Of a DNA stretch of 64,000 nucleotides, positions 12,086 to 22,712 are shown piece by piece (position 1 is the first letter of the stretch; every line of letters begins with the position of its first letter). The notes under the pieces were generated by a model that had not been told where the DNA came from, did not search any database, and saw only the letters and a program-made list of their open reading frames with translations. The DNA is taken from NCBI RefSeq assembly GCF_007655135.1, contig NC_045131.1, positions 26,768,001 through 26,832,000 of the forward strand, read 5' to 3'. Source of the DNA: Punica granatum. Lineage: Eukaryota > Streptophyta > Magnoliopsida > Myrtales > Lythraceae. The position numbers and the translations under genes are program-made.

Positions 12086-12292
12086 CACTACAAGAGAAGT
12101 CGTTATATTTCCGAGGGACATATTTGACAGAAAAGTATAATTTCCAACGGATTTTCAGCGAAAATCCGACCACAGAATTTCTCCAGGGAAATCCCTGGAA
12201 AAAAATTCGAAAAATCCCTCGCAAAATCTTAGCGAATATCCCCTCTGAATTTCGAGGGTTTTTGCGAGGGAATATTCCCTCGAATTGGCCCT
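12086..12292 (+). mobile_element. Truncated CACTA (En/Spm) left end
   Basis: It begins with the canonical CACTACAAGAGAA terminus and carries subterminal repeats typical of the superfamily: CGAGGGA, CCCTCG and GCGAAAATCCGA in direct and inverted forms. The pattern stops near 12292, and no matching right end was found nearby. Confidence 0.6.
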
Positions 12293-12299
12293 TCTATTC

Positions 12300-13040
12300 G
12301 TCTATATCTATCTATGCATCTATCTATACATACTAATATAACTCTGAAGTTTCACGCAATCCCCAGGAGACTAGGAGAAGAATTTTAAACTCTGGCGATT
12401 GATATTTGTTTTACATTATTTTATTAATTTATTAGAATTATTTATATATTTTACTCGATCTTCGATGAAGAAAAGAATATATATATATATAAAGAAAGAA
12501 ATTTTGTTCCTATATATATTTTGTTCTATTAGACAATTAAAATTTGAAAAAATATATATCAATAATTATCTTTGTCAAGCTCGGACGCTCTCAGACCCTC
12601 TTCATCGGAAATGAAGCAAATTTCGAATTTGATCAATGAGTCTATTTCTTTTTTAAACTCACCTACACTCACGCCTTCCTGTTTCTAATATTATGATGTA
12701 TCATTAATTTAGTGATTACCATTCTCAATTGACATTGTGTTTTGTTTGTTAAATTTTGTTGCTCTCCAGCCACATTTTATAGGTAAAAACGAAGGTGTCT
12801 ACGAGTAAACACATTTCCATAGTAGTAATATTTTTATGTTTTTAGAATTCTTGAACTTTACAATAGAAAAACTTTACAAGTAAATCAGCATTGGTTTTTT
12901 TATTCAGCTGTACTAAAATTAGAATAGAAATGAAAAATGACTGGAGAAAAGCCAATTCATAAGCCAATTCATACGCTCTCTCTACACGAAACTACTTTGA
13001 CCTCCTTTTTCTTAACATTTTATTTTATATCTTTATATAT
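12300..13040. other. Intergenic AT-rich stretch
   Basis: No gene recognised. AT-rich, with a short TA run near 12478-12490. Confidence 0.5.
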
Positions 13041-13043
13041 ATA

Positions 13044-13560
13044 CTAGTAAAGGGGCCTGCACGATATCGCGAGTCTCCAGAAAAGTTCTCTGTCAGCACT
13101 CTAATTGAAAAAAAAATTCTCTGTCAACAATATTTTCATATAATAGATTATAGAAGTGTGAGGAATGATATCAATAATATTGGAAAGTACAAAATATTAA
13201 GAAATTATTATCTCGTGACTTATTTTAAAAATTGATATAACACTTTAAATTTGAAATTGTCTTAGTTTAATAAACATATAGACGTGGAGGAAAAAATGAG
13301 AAACTTAATTAGATGATATGATAAGAAAAATATATAAAGGCAAAAATTTATATGAAATATTAAATATAGTGATTAAACAGTATCTACATAGAAAGGAGAA
13401 ATGTAAAAGATATAATTAATTTTGTAAAGATTAAAATATTAATTCATGCTTTAAAGAAATAATTATACCATATCTATTTGTATTACACATAGAATTTTCA
13501 CTATATAATTCTAGCTAATTCTTTTACATTAAGTATCTCATATTATATATATATATATTA
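13044..13560 (-). mobile_element. Probable Helitron remnant, 3' end at 13044
   Basis: Read on the minus strand, the end is GCGATATCGTGCAGGCCCC then TTTACTAG|T. This fits a Helitron tail of hairpin-like GC segment, short spacer, CTAG and host T. The other end is not defined; a TA-rich tract near 13540-13560 is a guess. Confidence 0.35.
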
Positions 13561-13564
13561 CTAT

Positions 13565-14255
13565 TGTAACTTGTCCATTCTTCAATAGTTTTCATTTGAT
13601 CCCCATATCTCTTTGACACATAATATTAGGCTAGGTTGTACTCAAATATTATGAGGACTCTTTTATTTATAAATAAAAAGTAAAAAATTTATCAGGTGCA
13701 TTATAGTGTTCAATATTATAATATTACAACAAACCTATAAATACAAAATATTATAATTTTTATAATTTTTGTTAAATACAAACTTAATTGAAAATTATAA
13801 TATTAATTTATCTCGAAAAGCATACATGAATGCGAGAGAAAAGATCAAAATCCATCTTAATAGTATATGTAATGAATATAAAAAGGATACAAATGCAGAA
13901 ATAAATAAAAGTTTAGTTGGCATAAATTCTTGTTTGAATTAGCTTAAAAAAATAATCGAAAACCCTTTTAATTTTAAGTGGTCTCTGAAATCAATTAAAA
14001 CATCTTGATCATGACCAGCCCAAGTGAGGATTGTCCGTAGGTTGGAGTAATCTTGCATTTCATAAAAAAAAAAATAGAACTCGTGATAAAAGCTATTTAA
14101 ATTGGTGATGACTTGAAAAAAACCTATACATTTAGGTAACTACATTAATAAAAATATATAAGGATTAAAAAATTTATAAACCATTACTAATAAAATATAT
14201 ATATGGATTGATAAAAAAATAAATCTATCAAAAATATATAATTTAATATATATAT
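13565..14255. other. Intergenic AT-rich stretch
   Basis: No gene recognised and no clear element boundaries. Confidence 0.5.
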
Positions 14256-14261
14256 ATATAT

Positions 14262-14531
14262 ATTAGTCTTAATGAGATTATAAACTAATATGAAAAAATA
14301 AAGATAAAAAAGCAAAAATTGATAGCTTGACATGTGTCCATGTGAAACAAGATTAGTCTTAATGAGATTATAAACTAATATGAAAAAATCAAGATAAAAA
14401 AGTAAAAATTGATAGCTTGACGTGTGTCCATGTGAAACAAGATTAGTCTTAATGAGATTATAAACTAACATGAAAAAATCAAGATAAAAAAGTAAAATTG
14501 ATAGCTTGACATGTGTCAATGTGAAACAAGA
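14262..14531. repeat. 90-bp tandem repeat, 3 copies
   Basis: ATTAGTCTTAATGAGATTA recurs at 14262, 14352 and 14442, an exact 90-bp period. Each unit ends in GATAGCTTGAC(A/G)TGTGTC then ATGTGAAACAAG. Since 90 is a multiple of three, the minus strand keeps an open repetitive frame across the array. The hydrophobic repeated translation and the AT-rich composition suggest a shadow, not a gene. Confidence 0.85.
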
Positions 14532-14539
14532 GTTTTCGT

Positions 14540-15530
14540 TTGACTTATGGATACATATATACATACATATATATATATATATATATGGGTGTGTGTTTTT
14601 TATCTATTATTTCATGTAATTATAATACTAAATTATTCCTATTACTCATAGAAGTATGGCTTGATTTTCAAGTTCAATTAACGATGGAGCCAACCACAAT
14701 AGCAAGAAACTTATTATTATGATTATGATAAAGCTAAAGTGAAAGTACAATACTTTTAATAAAATCATTTGAACTATTTCAAATGATACAGAGTAATCGA
14801 ATTCAAATTATAGCTTGCTAAAATCAAATTTAGAGAACATAAATATTTTATAAATTTGATAAATTACTTGTACTCAAACCCAGAAATAATTTCATATATA
14901 TGTTGAACAATTAATAAGTCCATCGTTGGTGCAGACCTTAGTACCGCCTTTCACACTAATATATGTATAATATATATGTTGTACATGTTTACATATAAAT
15001 TGTGTAATTTTTTCATGTGAAGAACATTTTGATAATGCGACGCTTGGAAGCTGGCTAGTGGGGCATTTGAGATAGATTGATTGGCTGCATTCTTACGACA
15101 AAACCTACTTTTGGATGAACATCAACTGTTTCCCCAGAATATATATATATATATATATATATTTGGGAATTCAATAATACAATGATTCGTTTTACGTCCA
15201 CGCTTCTTTCATGAACAAGCCACGAAACCCCGATATATACAGTTCCTGTATTAGTCCGTAGCAGGAATACATATCTCGTAAAAACATAAAAACGATTTAT
15301 TGCGGGATACTGTAAAAGAGAATATTTTTTTTGTATTTATCTCTAGTGTAACTCATGTGTGAAGATTTTGTAATGTAGAATTACATCTCCTTTCTACCAA
15401 GCAGTTTTATTTATGTATTAATTCCATACCGCTTATGGCTGAATTGATCCTTATGCATGTACAAATTAGAGCATGGAACCGTAGGCATCACTACTTACTG
15501 AAGAGAGGAATTCGCATATGATCGATAGCT
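14540..15530. other. Intergenic with TA microsatellites
   Basis: No gene seen. TA-rich tracts occur at about 14568-14586 and 15138-15161. Confidence 0.5.
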
Positions 15531-15536
15531 ACTTTG

Positions 15537-15649
15537 ATTTTGTCAGCTTCAAAAGCCCGACCGAACTCACATTAATTAATAAACTTTGATTTAATTTATT
15601 AATTAATGTGAGCTAGGCTCTTCGGTCGGGCTTATGAAGCAGACAAAAT
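15537..15649. other. 113-bp near-perfect hairpin (miniature palindrome or small-RNA precursor candidate)
   Basis: The left arm (15537-15583) contains GTCAGCTTCAAAAGCCCGAC then CGAA and CTCACATTAATTAATAAA. The right arm (15595-15649), read inward, gives GTCTGCTTCATAAGCCCGAC, CGAAGAGCCTAG and CTCACATTAATTAATAAA. The arms match apart from two substitutions and an 8-base GAGCCTAG present only in the right arm. The loop is about 11 bases. The fold is far more stable than surrounding sequence would give by chance. It could be a tiny MITE or a young miRNA/siRNA locus. I recognise no known mature miRNA in it. Confidence 0.7.
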
Positions 15650-15654
15650 AATGG

Positions 15655-15755
15655 CACATTGCCACTTATTCCCGTAAGCAAAGTGGTTCATGATTATTGG
15701 GGGGAAGATATTACTGGAATAATCCAGAATCTATACAGAGACACAAATTTTCTGC

Positions 15756-15792
<37 letters not shown>

Positions 15793-16750
15793 CGCGCTCC
15801 CGCGTGCGCATGCGTGTGTGGAAAATCCTAGCACGAGACACTAAATAATGTCCCGTGGTGGGACATATATAGTATTAAAACTTACATTTTAATCTGCAGT
15901 TTTTTTAATCTTCTTACAATATCATCGGGTCACATTCCAAAACAATCAAATATGTTGGATTGATGATGTACCACATGTAGACGCTGCACGTGTCACAGTT
16001 ACTATCCGAACCTTTAACTGTTCCTACCCAAACCAAAACATGACAAACTTGACCCGACTTTTTTGAACCGAACCATTTTTTCAAGAAAATCGATTTAACA
16101 CAAAGCCATTCATAATTAAATCGACTCGAATTTATTGGTATGATTTGTAGAGTCAGTTTAAACATTTAGTTGTTCTTCTGAAACAACATTGTCAGCCATG
16201 GCATCCATCATCACCGGAGAATAGAAAGACGGACTTAGGTTTTCATTCGGAGAACTACAATCAAATGAAACAATACGTAATCAAGTGAATCAAACGAATG
16301 AATTTAGTCAACTTATGATTAAGTTTCATGAACAATTTATGTCTGACCATGCTCCTACGTGCTAAAGACGACCATTGGTGGTTGTCTGTTATACAGTTGG
16401 ATGAAGATCGAAGTTGAACGAACACAGCATGGCAGACGCAAATTTATGAAATGGCAACGAGATTATGAAAAGGAAACGAGATTGTTATAATAAGGCATAA
16501 CATATTTTAAAGATGATGAACGTCGTCGTTGATGGCAGCTTCCAGTGAACGAACAGTTGCCTTTTCTTTTCATTTGTCTTGAAAAAAATTCGGAAAAAAA
16601 TAACTTCCCTAAATTAACTTCCTAAAATATGGAATGTTAGTTTTTTTATGGGGTCACTATCACTAAAATTATGGAATTAAAAAATTAAATTAAATTTAGA
16701 AAAATAGTTCAGAAAATCTGAAAAACATGATTCCTCTAATCGTCATTTAC
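15655..16750. other. Intergenic, TA microsatellite and degenerate repeat piece
   Basis: There is a TA tract at about 15760-15789, followed by a short CG-alternating patch (GTGCGCGCTCCCGCGTGCGC). A piece at about 15833-15872 resembles, in inverted orientation, a piece at about 18808-18845 (CCCACCA...GACATTATTTA), suggesting a dispersed repeat. No gene seen. Confidence 0.45.
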
Positions 16751-16754
16751 CTCT

Positions 16755-17735
16755 AACCGTACAATAACTCGTCGTTATCTCTTTAATTAGATTTGCTTAA
16801 GCAGATTATAGAATTGGCGAAGGCCAATATATAAATACATGAACTTATTAGTTTTTCATCAGGGTCCTCTTCACTGATACTTTTCTTTTTCCTCCTAATG
16901 AAATTTATATTCCTAAGACTATTTATAATATAAATGAGCTCTAACAGACATGACAATTAACTTGAGCCAATATAAAGAAACAAAATAAAGGTTAATTTTG
17001 TTCCAAATATTTGTTTCTATCAGATGGTCATCATCATTGCTACATTCATCAACAACTGATGCTATAAACATGAATAGAATATGAAAGCCGCATTTGCCTA
17101 GTCATTCAATCAACCAAAATCGGTATTGCTTGAAGCCTTTAACAATTACTCGCCGTTATTCCTTTAGTTTAGATTTATTTAAGCAGATTATAGAATTGGT
17201 CTAGGTCAATATATAAATATTCGAACTTATTACTTTTTCATCAAGGTCATCTTCACTGATGGTTTAATTTTTTTTCCTCCTAAATAAATTTATATCTCTG
17301 AAACTATTTATAGCATAAATGAGCTTTGGCAAGCATTACAATTAGCTTGTGCCAATATAAATAAACAGAATAAAAGTTAAATATATTCCAAATATTTGTT
17401 TCTATCAAATGGTCGTCATCATTACTGCATTCATCAACAACCGAAACTATAAACAAGAATATAATATAAAGGTCGGCCTTGGCAAGTCATTCAATCGACC
17501 AAAATCATTATTGCACGAAGTCTTTAACAATTACTCGTTGTTATCCCTTTGGTTAGATTTGCTTAAGCGAATTATAAAATTGGCCTCGGTCAATTTATAA
17601 ATATATGAACTTATTAGTTTTTTATCAAGGTCCTCTTCACTGATACTTTTGTTTTCTCTCCTAAAGAAATTTATACTTCTAAGATTATTTATGACACAAA
17701 TGAACTCTAGTAGACAAGACAATTAACTTGAACCA
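16755..17735. repeat. About 383-bp tandem repeat, 2.6 copies
   Basis: The word GAACTTATTA(G/C)TTTTTCATC recurs at 16841, 17223 and 17607, giving periods of 382 and 384. Other repeated landmarks are AAGCAGATTATAGAATTGG, GTTCCAAATATTTGTTTCTATC and CAATCAACCAAAATC. Units differ by roughly 10-15 percent by eye. No coding potential. Confidence 0.85.
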
Positions 17736-17739
17736 ATAA

Positions 17740-18555
17740 TACAAAACAATTTTAGAAAGAAAAATTAACTCAATTAACGAACAAAATATCCCTGAAAAAT
17801 ATCGACTTACCGTAAAAAATTGCAAAATATCCATAACACAAGGAAATTATTGTTGCCAAAAAAAAAACTGATAGGAGATCGAGAAAAAAATTAAGAAAAA
17901 TTAACATGGTCGGCCTACAACGAACTCTCCAAGAATACTACGAGAAGCCTTGAGCCATGCATGACGCGGTAACTGAAGCAAAACACGTCGATAGGAATTA
18001 GCCATTGTACTGAAACTAGTTTCCCGTCACAATGACGGGACGTCCAGCAGGGGACTCTTTTCATATTGTAAGCATCGCAAAATTGATGAGGGAGTTGAAG
18101 TTTCATATCCAATAAAAAAAATCAACTAGGTATGAAGAAATGCGAAAACCAATTGTTTGTGGAAACAATTTGATGATCGAAAAGGCCGCAACCTCTATAT
18201 CAATAGCAAGATGATGATTGAACGTGGTGATCGGAATTAAAAACGATAAAATAAACCAATGAAAAACTGAAGAAACTAGTTAAAAAACGTTAGAATGAAC
18301 CAAAGAAAAACTGAATAAACCAAATCGAATTTGCAAAAAATCAGCCTATCAGTTCAGTATTAGTTTAATTAATTAAGTTTTGTTTTCGCCCATTAATCGA
18401 TTACATTTTGTCTCGCGTGTGGACACGTGTGACGGTTTGACTGGGCCACGCGTCGGATGAGTGAGGAATGAGTACAAATTATTGCGGGCAAAAATCACTA
18501 AATAAATAGTTGAAGGACTACAATTTGAGGGGCAAAATTTGTAAATTATAAATGG
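17740..18555. other. Intergenic, no gene recognised
   Basis: AT-rich with some purine runs. Short open frames only, without recognisable motifs. Confidence 0.5.
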
Positions 18556-18559
18556 CCAA

Positions 18560-18785
18560 ATTTTTTTATTTTTTTTTAAGACAATGAGTTTCGAGCTTCG
18601 CTCATAATTCTCACGTTCCATATGAGCACCCTGCAAGCTCGCGAAACGGGTCAGTCCAGCCACATAGGCCGTGCACGTGGCCCAACAAGGAGTATGCTCC
18701 TGTATGGTTCGTGACGTGACTTGAACTTGGGACTTCTTCAAGGAAGTCATGCTCTTGAACCACCACTCCTATTCCAAAATTTCAT
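18560..18785 (-). mobile_element. tRNA-derived SINE
   Basis: On the minus strand the head carries an A-box-like TGGTTCAAGAGCATG (18762-18748) and a B-box GTTCAAGTC (18726-18718) at tRNA-like spacing. A non-tRNA body of about 150 bp follows (with GTTGGGCCACGTGCACGG) and ends in a T/A-rich tail near 18560. This is the layout of plant SINEs. Confidence 0.6.
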
Positions 18786-18789
18786 GTTG

Positions 18790-20200
18790 GAAATCTAATG
18801 GATAAGATTAGTGCCCCACCATGAGACATTATTTATTGTACCATACTATAAGCACTCATATATTGTGTTCTGTCAATATTAAAAACATTCATAGTACCTG
18901 AACGATCCTTCGAGATGGTTGGATTAAACTTAGTACCAGCTTCATTCCCCGTGAAACGCGCCTTAAAATTTATATGTTTTAGTTTACATTTTGTGAGTTA
19001 TGTTTCATAAATTTAGTAGAATGATGGTTTAAATTTTTGAACTTATAAATTATGCTAAGAATTGTGCCATGCTGATGTAGATGAGGAAATATGCAAGTAG
19101 TGTCATATGATGATGTAGAATGAGTGTGTTTTATGTTATAAATTCTTGCTGTGTCATATGCATGCGATTCTCTACACATTGCCTGCATTTTTTTTCTAAA
19201 GTAAAAGATTAATATAATAGTAGTTAGTTTCTCCAGAACAGATGATCACCAAGTGATTAATTATTCCCATTTTGAATTGTCTACTGAAAATTAAAAACAA
19301 AGATCCTTTTAACCTGTTTAATAGCTTCAAATTCACATATTTAATTATTATCATCGTAAAATTACGTAGAATTATAATTTGATTGAGTATTAATCTAGAA
19401 AATGACCAATTTAACCCTATTATTTGGATGAAAAGAGCTTAGCATAAGATTCTTTGTCATGTTGTTTTAAATTAGGCATATATTTATATTGAGAATGACA
19501 ATTATATTTATATAATTAATAGGATACGTGTTATATTATATTAGTAATAGATGAATAGATGTTATGCTAATTGATCATTTGAGAGGAGTGACATTTTTCA
19601 CCGGATATATTCTCATAATTTTTGCACAAGATATACTTTTCTTGGTTATTATCAAAATAAGATATATAAAAATTATGTCTTATATATTCATTAGTAGACA
19701 TATATTTTCTATAAAATCTATGCCCTATGTTAATCAATTGTATACATGTATTTTCCATATTTTAATTTATTTGTGAATTGTTCTTAATTAATTAAAATTA
19801 TTTCATAAATGGACCACAATACATATTTACTATTCTACACCTTTTCATTAGATAAAAAGTTTTATATGAATCAATTATATAGAAATTGACAATTTCACTC
19901 ATATTTAGAAAACTCAGTTGCTTCTGATAAGCCAAGAGAGTCCGACCTAATAATAGTTCATAGTGCAATTGGCAAGAGACTACTAATAATATGAAATTTT
20001 GCACATGTTCTGAATGGAGCAAAAGAACTCTAGATTGTCTGCTATCATTACCCCCAAGCTAATAATCAGCCTCACCAAACATGATGCTCGACAGGAACTA
20101 AATTTGCACTGATAAGCTGTAATGGGAAACATTCATTTGAACAAAAACATAAACTATAGTCTGTTTCAATCTCTCATAAGCTCAAATCATCTACCTCACG
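18790..20200. other. Intergenic AT-rich stretch
   Basis: No gene recognised. The last part (19800-20200) may belong to the decayed Helitron whose helicase-like remnant follows, but no conserved motif was found. Confidence 0.45.
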
Positions 20201-20329
20201 ATCATTACAGCCATGAGGTATATTCATTGTAGACATGCAGACCGAAGCAATCTGGTTCACAAAAGCAGCGTAGAGAGAGCTCTCGTTCTGAGAATTTGAT
20301 TACCAAAAATTTGTCAGCAAAGATATGAG

Positions 20330-20900
20330 GTTCACTTACCTCCAATAGTCTTACCAAAAATTTTATGTCGCTTGATATCATGAAGTACTTCCCAAAGCTC
20401 GATTGAAAAGACCCGGTTAACAATATCAACTCTGTCTTCACTCCGTTGCCCCTCTCTGTCTTCAATAAAATATTCTATTTCTGGCCACTTTGGGTTACAT
20501 GTGAATATAAGGAATAAGTCCGGATATCCAATTGACCGATAGATAGCCATAGCGCCTTGATAATTCTGTACACGATATCGGAGTCCACCAGTGTGGGTTG
20601 ACGTTAATACTGTCATTCGGCCAACATCATCACTCATCAAGTCGCTTTGTCTAATTGCATCCTTGAGTCCTTTGTACAACTCAGCTCTCAATTGTTTCTA
20701 GTTTTTTCATATCCAATTTAGCCAATTTTCCTCAATACAAGCGTAAGCATCCACAAGATACTGCCGTAGTAAATGGCCCGCACGCAGCCAGGTTTGTCCC
20801 TCTTGACGCCTTTGTTGAAGATGAAAAGCGTAATATTGCCTCGTAGTTCTATGCGGCCCTCCGAACTACAAATAGAGAATTTTGGATTCCTTGGTCGTCT
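20330..20900 (-). pseudogene. Helitron Rep/helicase (helitron-like N domain) pseudogene fragment
   Basis: The minus strand encodes the Helitron helicase-like domain (Pfam PF14214). From about 20870 downward it reads RTTRQYYAFHLQQRRQEG, AGHLLRQYLVDAYACIEENW, then stops, then LRAELYKGLKDAI, then GGLRYRVQNYQGAMAI and GYPDLFLIFTCNPKWPEIEY, ending at HDIKRHKIFGKTIGG (about 20330). In-frame stops at about 20700-20720 and loss of everything after GKTIGG mark it as a relic. An intact family member continues into a rolling-circle Rep and a PIF1-type helicase of over 1000 aa. A GTAAGT directly after GKTIGG (near 20340) may be a splice donor or coincidence. Confidence 0.85.
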
Positions 20901-21134
20901 ATATTTCTCTTTTCTCTCTTCATACTAATGTAGTGCCCCACAATATTCACAATCGCATGTAGGTTTCCCAAAATTCCAAGTCTCGTTATCACTCTCTAGC
21001 AAATCAAATATTGGAGGAGTTAGAAAAAAAAGCAAAAGTTCCATGTCAAGGCACAATGTAAAATAAAGGGATGAAGCTGTAACAATAATTATAATGGCGC
21101 CTCAGGAAGAGTTTATAGTACCTATGAAAAAAAA

Positions 21135-21625
21135 TGTAGCGATAGTTTAGTCCTAAATCACAGACAAATGAATGTGGCTAAGAATATAGAATAGACAATT
21201 TAAGAACATCATATACTGTGGAGTATTGCAAAGCCATTTGTCCCCACATACCAGTCAAAGCGGATGGTCGCGTGTTTATTCCAGAGGTCAAACTCCCCAC
21301 ACCAGAAACCCCATCTGAAAAGCATGTAAATTATATTGAGTATCTAGGAACTCTGTCTCTCTCTCTCTCTCTCTGTTTTTTTTTTTTTACCCATACAGGT
21401 CATGTGTAAATACTCTTGCTTCATCTAAAGCAACTGATATGTTGGTGACAAATTAGTCCTAAATTGTGGTTAAAATAGATATGGCTAAGAACAGCGAGTG
21501 CAAATTTTAAGAACAGCGTGTACTATGGAATATTATTAAGGCATTTTTCCCCGCATACCAGTCGAAGGGTTAGGGTGTGTGTTTATTGTAGGAGTCGAGC
21601 TCCCCGTAGCACAAGCACTGTTTGC
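21135..21625. repeat. Imperfect direct duplication, about 180 bp x 2
   Basis: The block at about 21140-21310 recurs at about 21445-21620. Shared landmarks are TTAGTCCTAAAT, GTGGCTAAGAA / ATGGCTAAGAA, CATACCAGTC(A/G)AAG and GTGTTTATT. Between them lie a CT microsatellite (about 21354-21374) and a T-run. It may be remains of the decayed Helitron. No coding function is called. Confidence 0.6.
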
Positions 21626-21629
21626 AGTA

Positions 21630-22500
21630 CCTAAAAGAAAAGCGAACCAATCAACTAAAACAGTGAAACTTTCTTCTCAAATGTGAACCAAAAAAGTAAC
21701 TTGTCCATTTTCAAACTTCATCTTCACCTAATTTATGCAGTTAGCAAGTCTTTGATTGCAGGAATTGACAAATTTGATTGTAAGATGCTAAAATAACTCA
21801 TATATATCCAAAAGAAATTTCATTTTAAATCATGAACGTTCACCAAGATGTTGTATCATCATTTGCAACAAAGGCAACATTCCATTTACATCAACATTAC
21901 GCGAGATTATGTGTGCACGGCGATGTAATCTCGCTATCTTACTTGTCAATTGGGGTAAACGAATATCTTGCTGCATCTGTAGCAATTGAAAGAAGAAAAC
22001 ATGCATGAAGACAGGTCAAATTTTGAGAAGCACAACAACAATTAGGTAAAAATTGGAAAAAGGGACATTGTGGACTCGCTTTTTGAGTTGGACGCCTTGG
22101 CATTTAGGACACGTGCAATCCATTGTGCTCAGGTATATATATTCTAAAGAAGAAGAACAATGATACAAAAGTCAGCTATTTTGAGAAAACAGAACATAAA
22201 AGAAGCACGAACATAAAGTTTAAATTGCCATTACCACTCCGAATTTCGCTAACAAATCATGGAATTGCTCGAGTCCATTAAGCCGAAATTATGCCTCTGC
22301 ATCTCCTCAACTGAAGCAAACAAATGAACATCTAATTCAGGTAAAAGAGGAAAACACAGAAGTTGAACAAAATCAATCACTTTAAAACACAGAAGCTGAA
22401 CATCTCTATTGATTTCCATCTACTCAAAGTTCATTCAGTCCTTGATTCTCTGGTCACTCGCTAATCATATGCCTCATCTTGATATCGTGCAGATAATTGT
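21630..22500. other. Intergenic, possible Helitron remains
   Basis: No gene recognised. It lies between the duplicated block and the transporter fragment and could contain further decayed exons of the minus-strand Helitron, but no motif was found. Confidence 0.4.
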
Positions 22501-22502
22501 GA

Positions 22503-22712
22503 CCCTGGGCTATCGTGCTAGCCCATGGACGGTCATGGGGTCCCCTTGGCTGGCTAGTCCCGAGCGAGCTCTTCCCCTTGGAGACCCGCTTAGCCGGACA
22601 GAGCATGGTCGTCTGCGTCAACCTCCTCTTCATGGCCCTGATAGCCCAGTGCTTCCTCGTATCTCTCTCTGCCACATCAAGTACGGGATCTTCCTCCTCT
22701 TCGGGGGCCTAA
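22503..22712 (+). pseudogene. Monosaccharide transporter (STP type) fragment
   Basis: The translation gives [20 protein letters not shown], then [20 protein letters not shown] and QCFLVSL. After a one-base frame change near 22670 it continues [15 protein letters not shown]. This matches the transmembrane 10-11 region of plant sugar transport proteins ([18 protein letters not shown]...CHFKFGIFLFF). Everything upstream and downstream is missing, so it is a broken 210-bp fragment. It directly abuts the first unit of the 570-bp tandem array, which suggests capture or a shared breakpoint. Confidence 0.85.
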
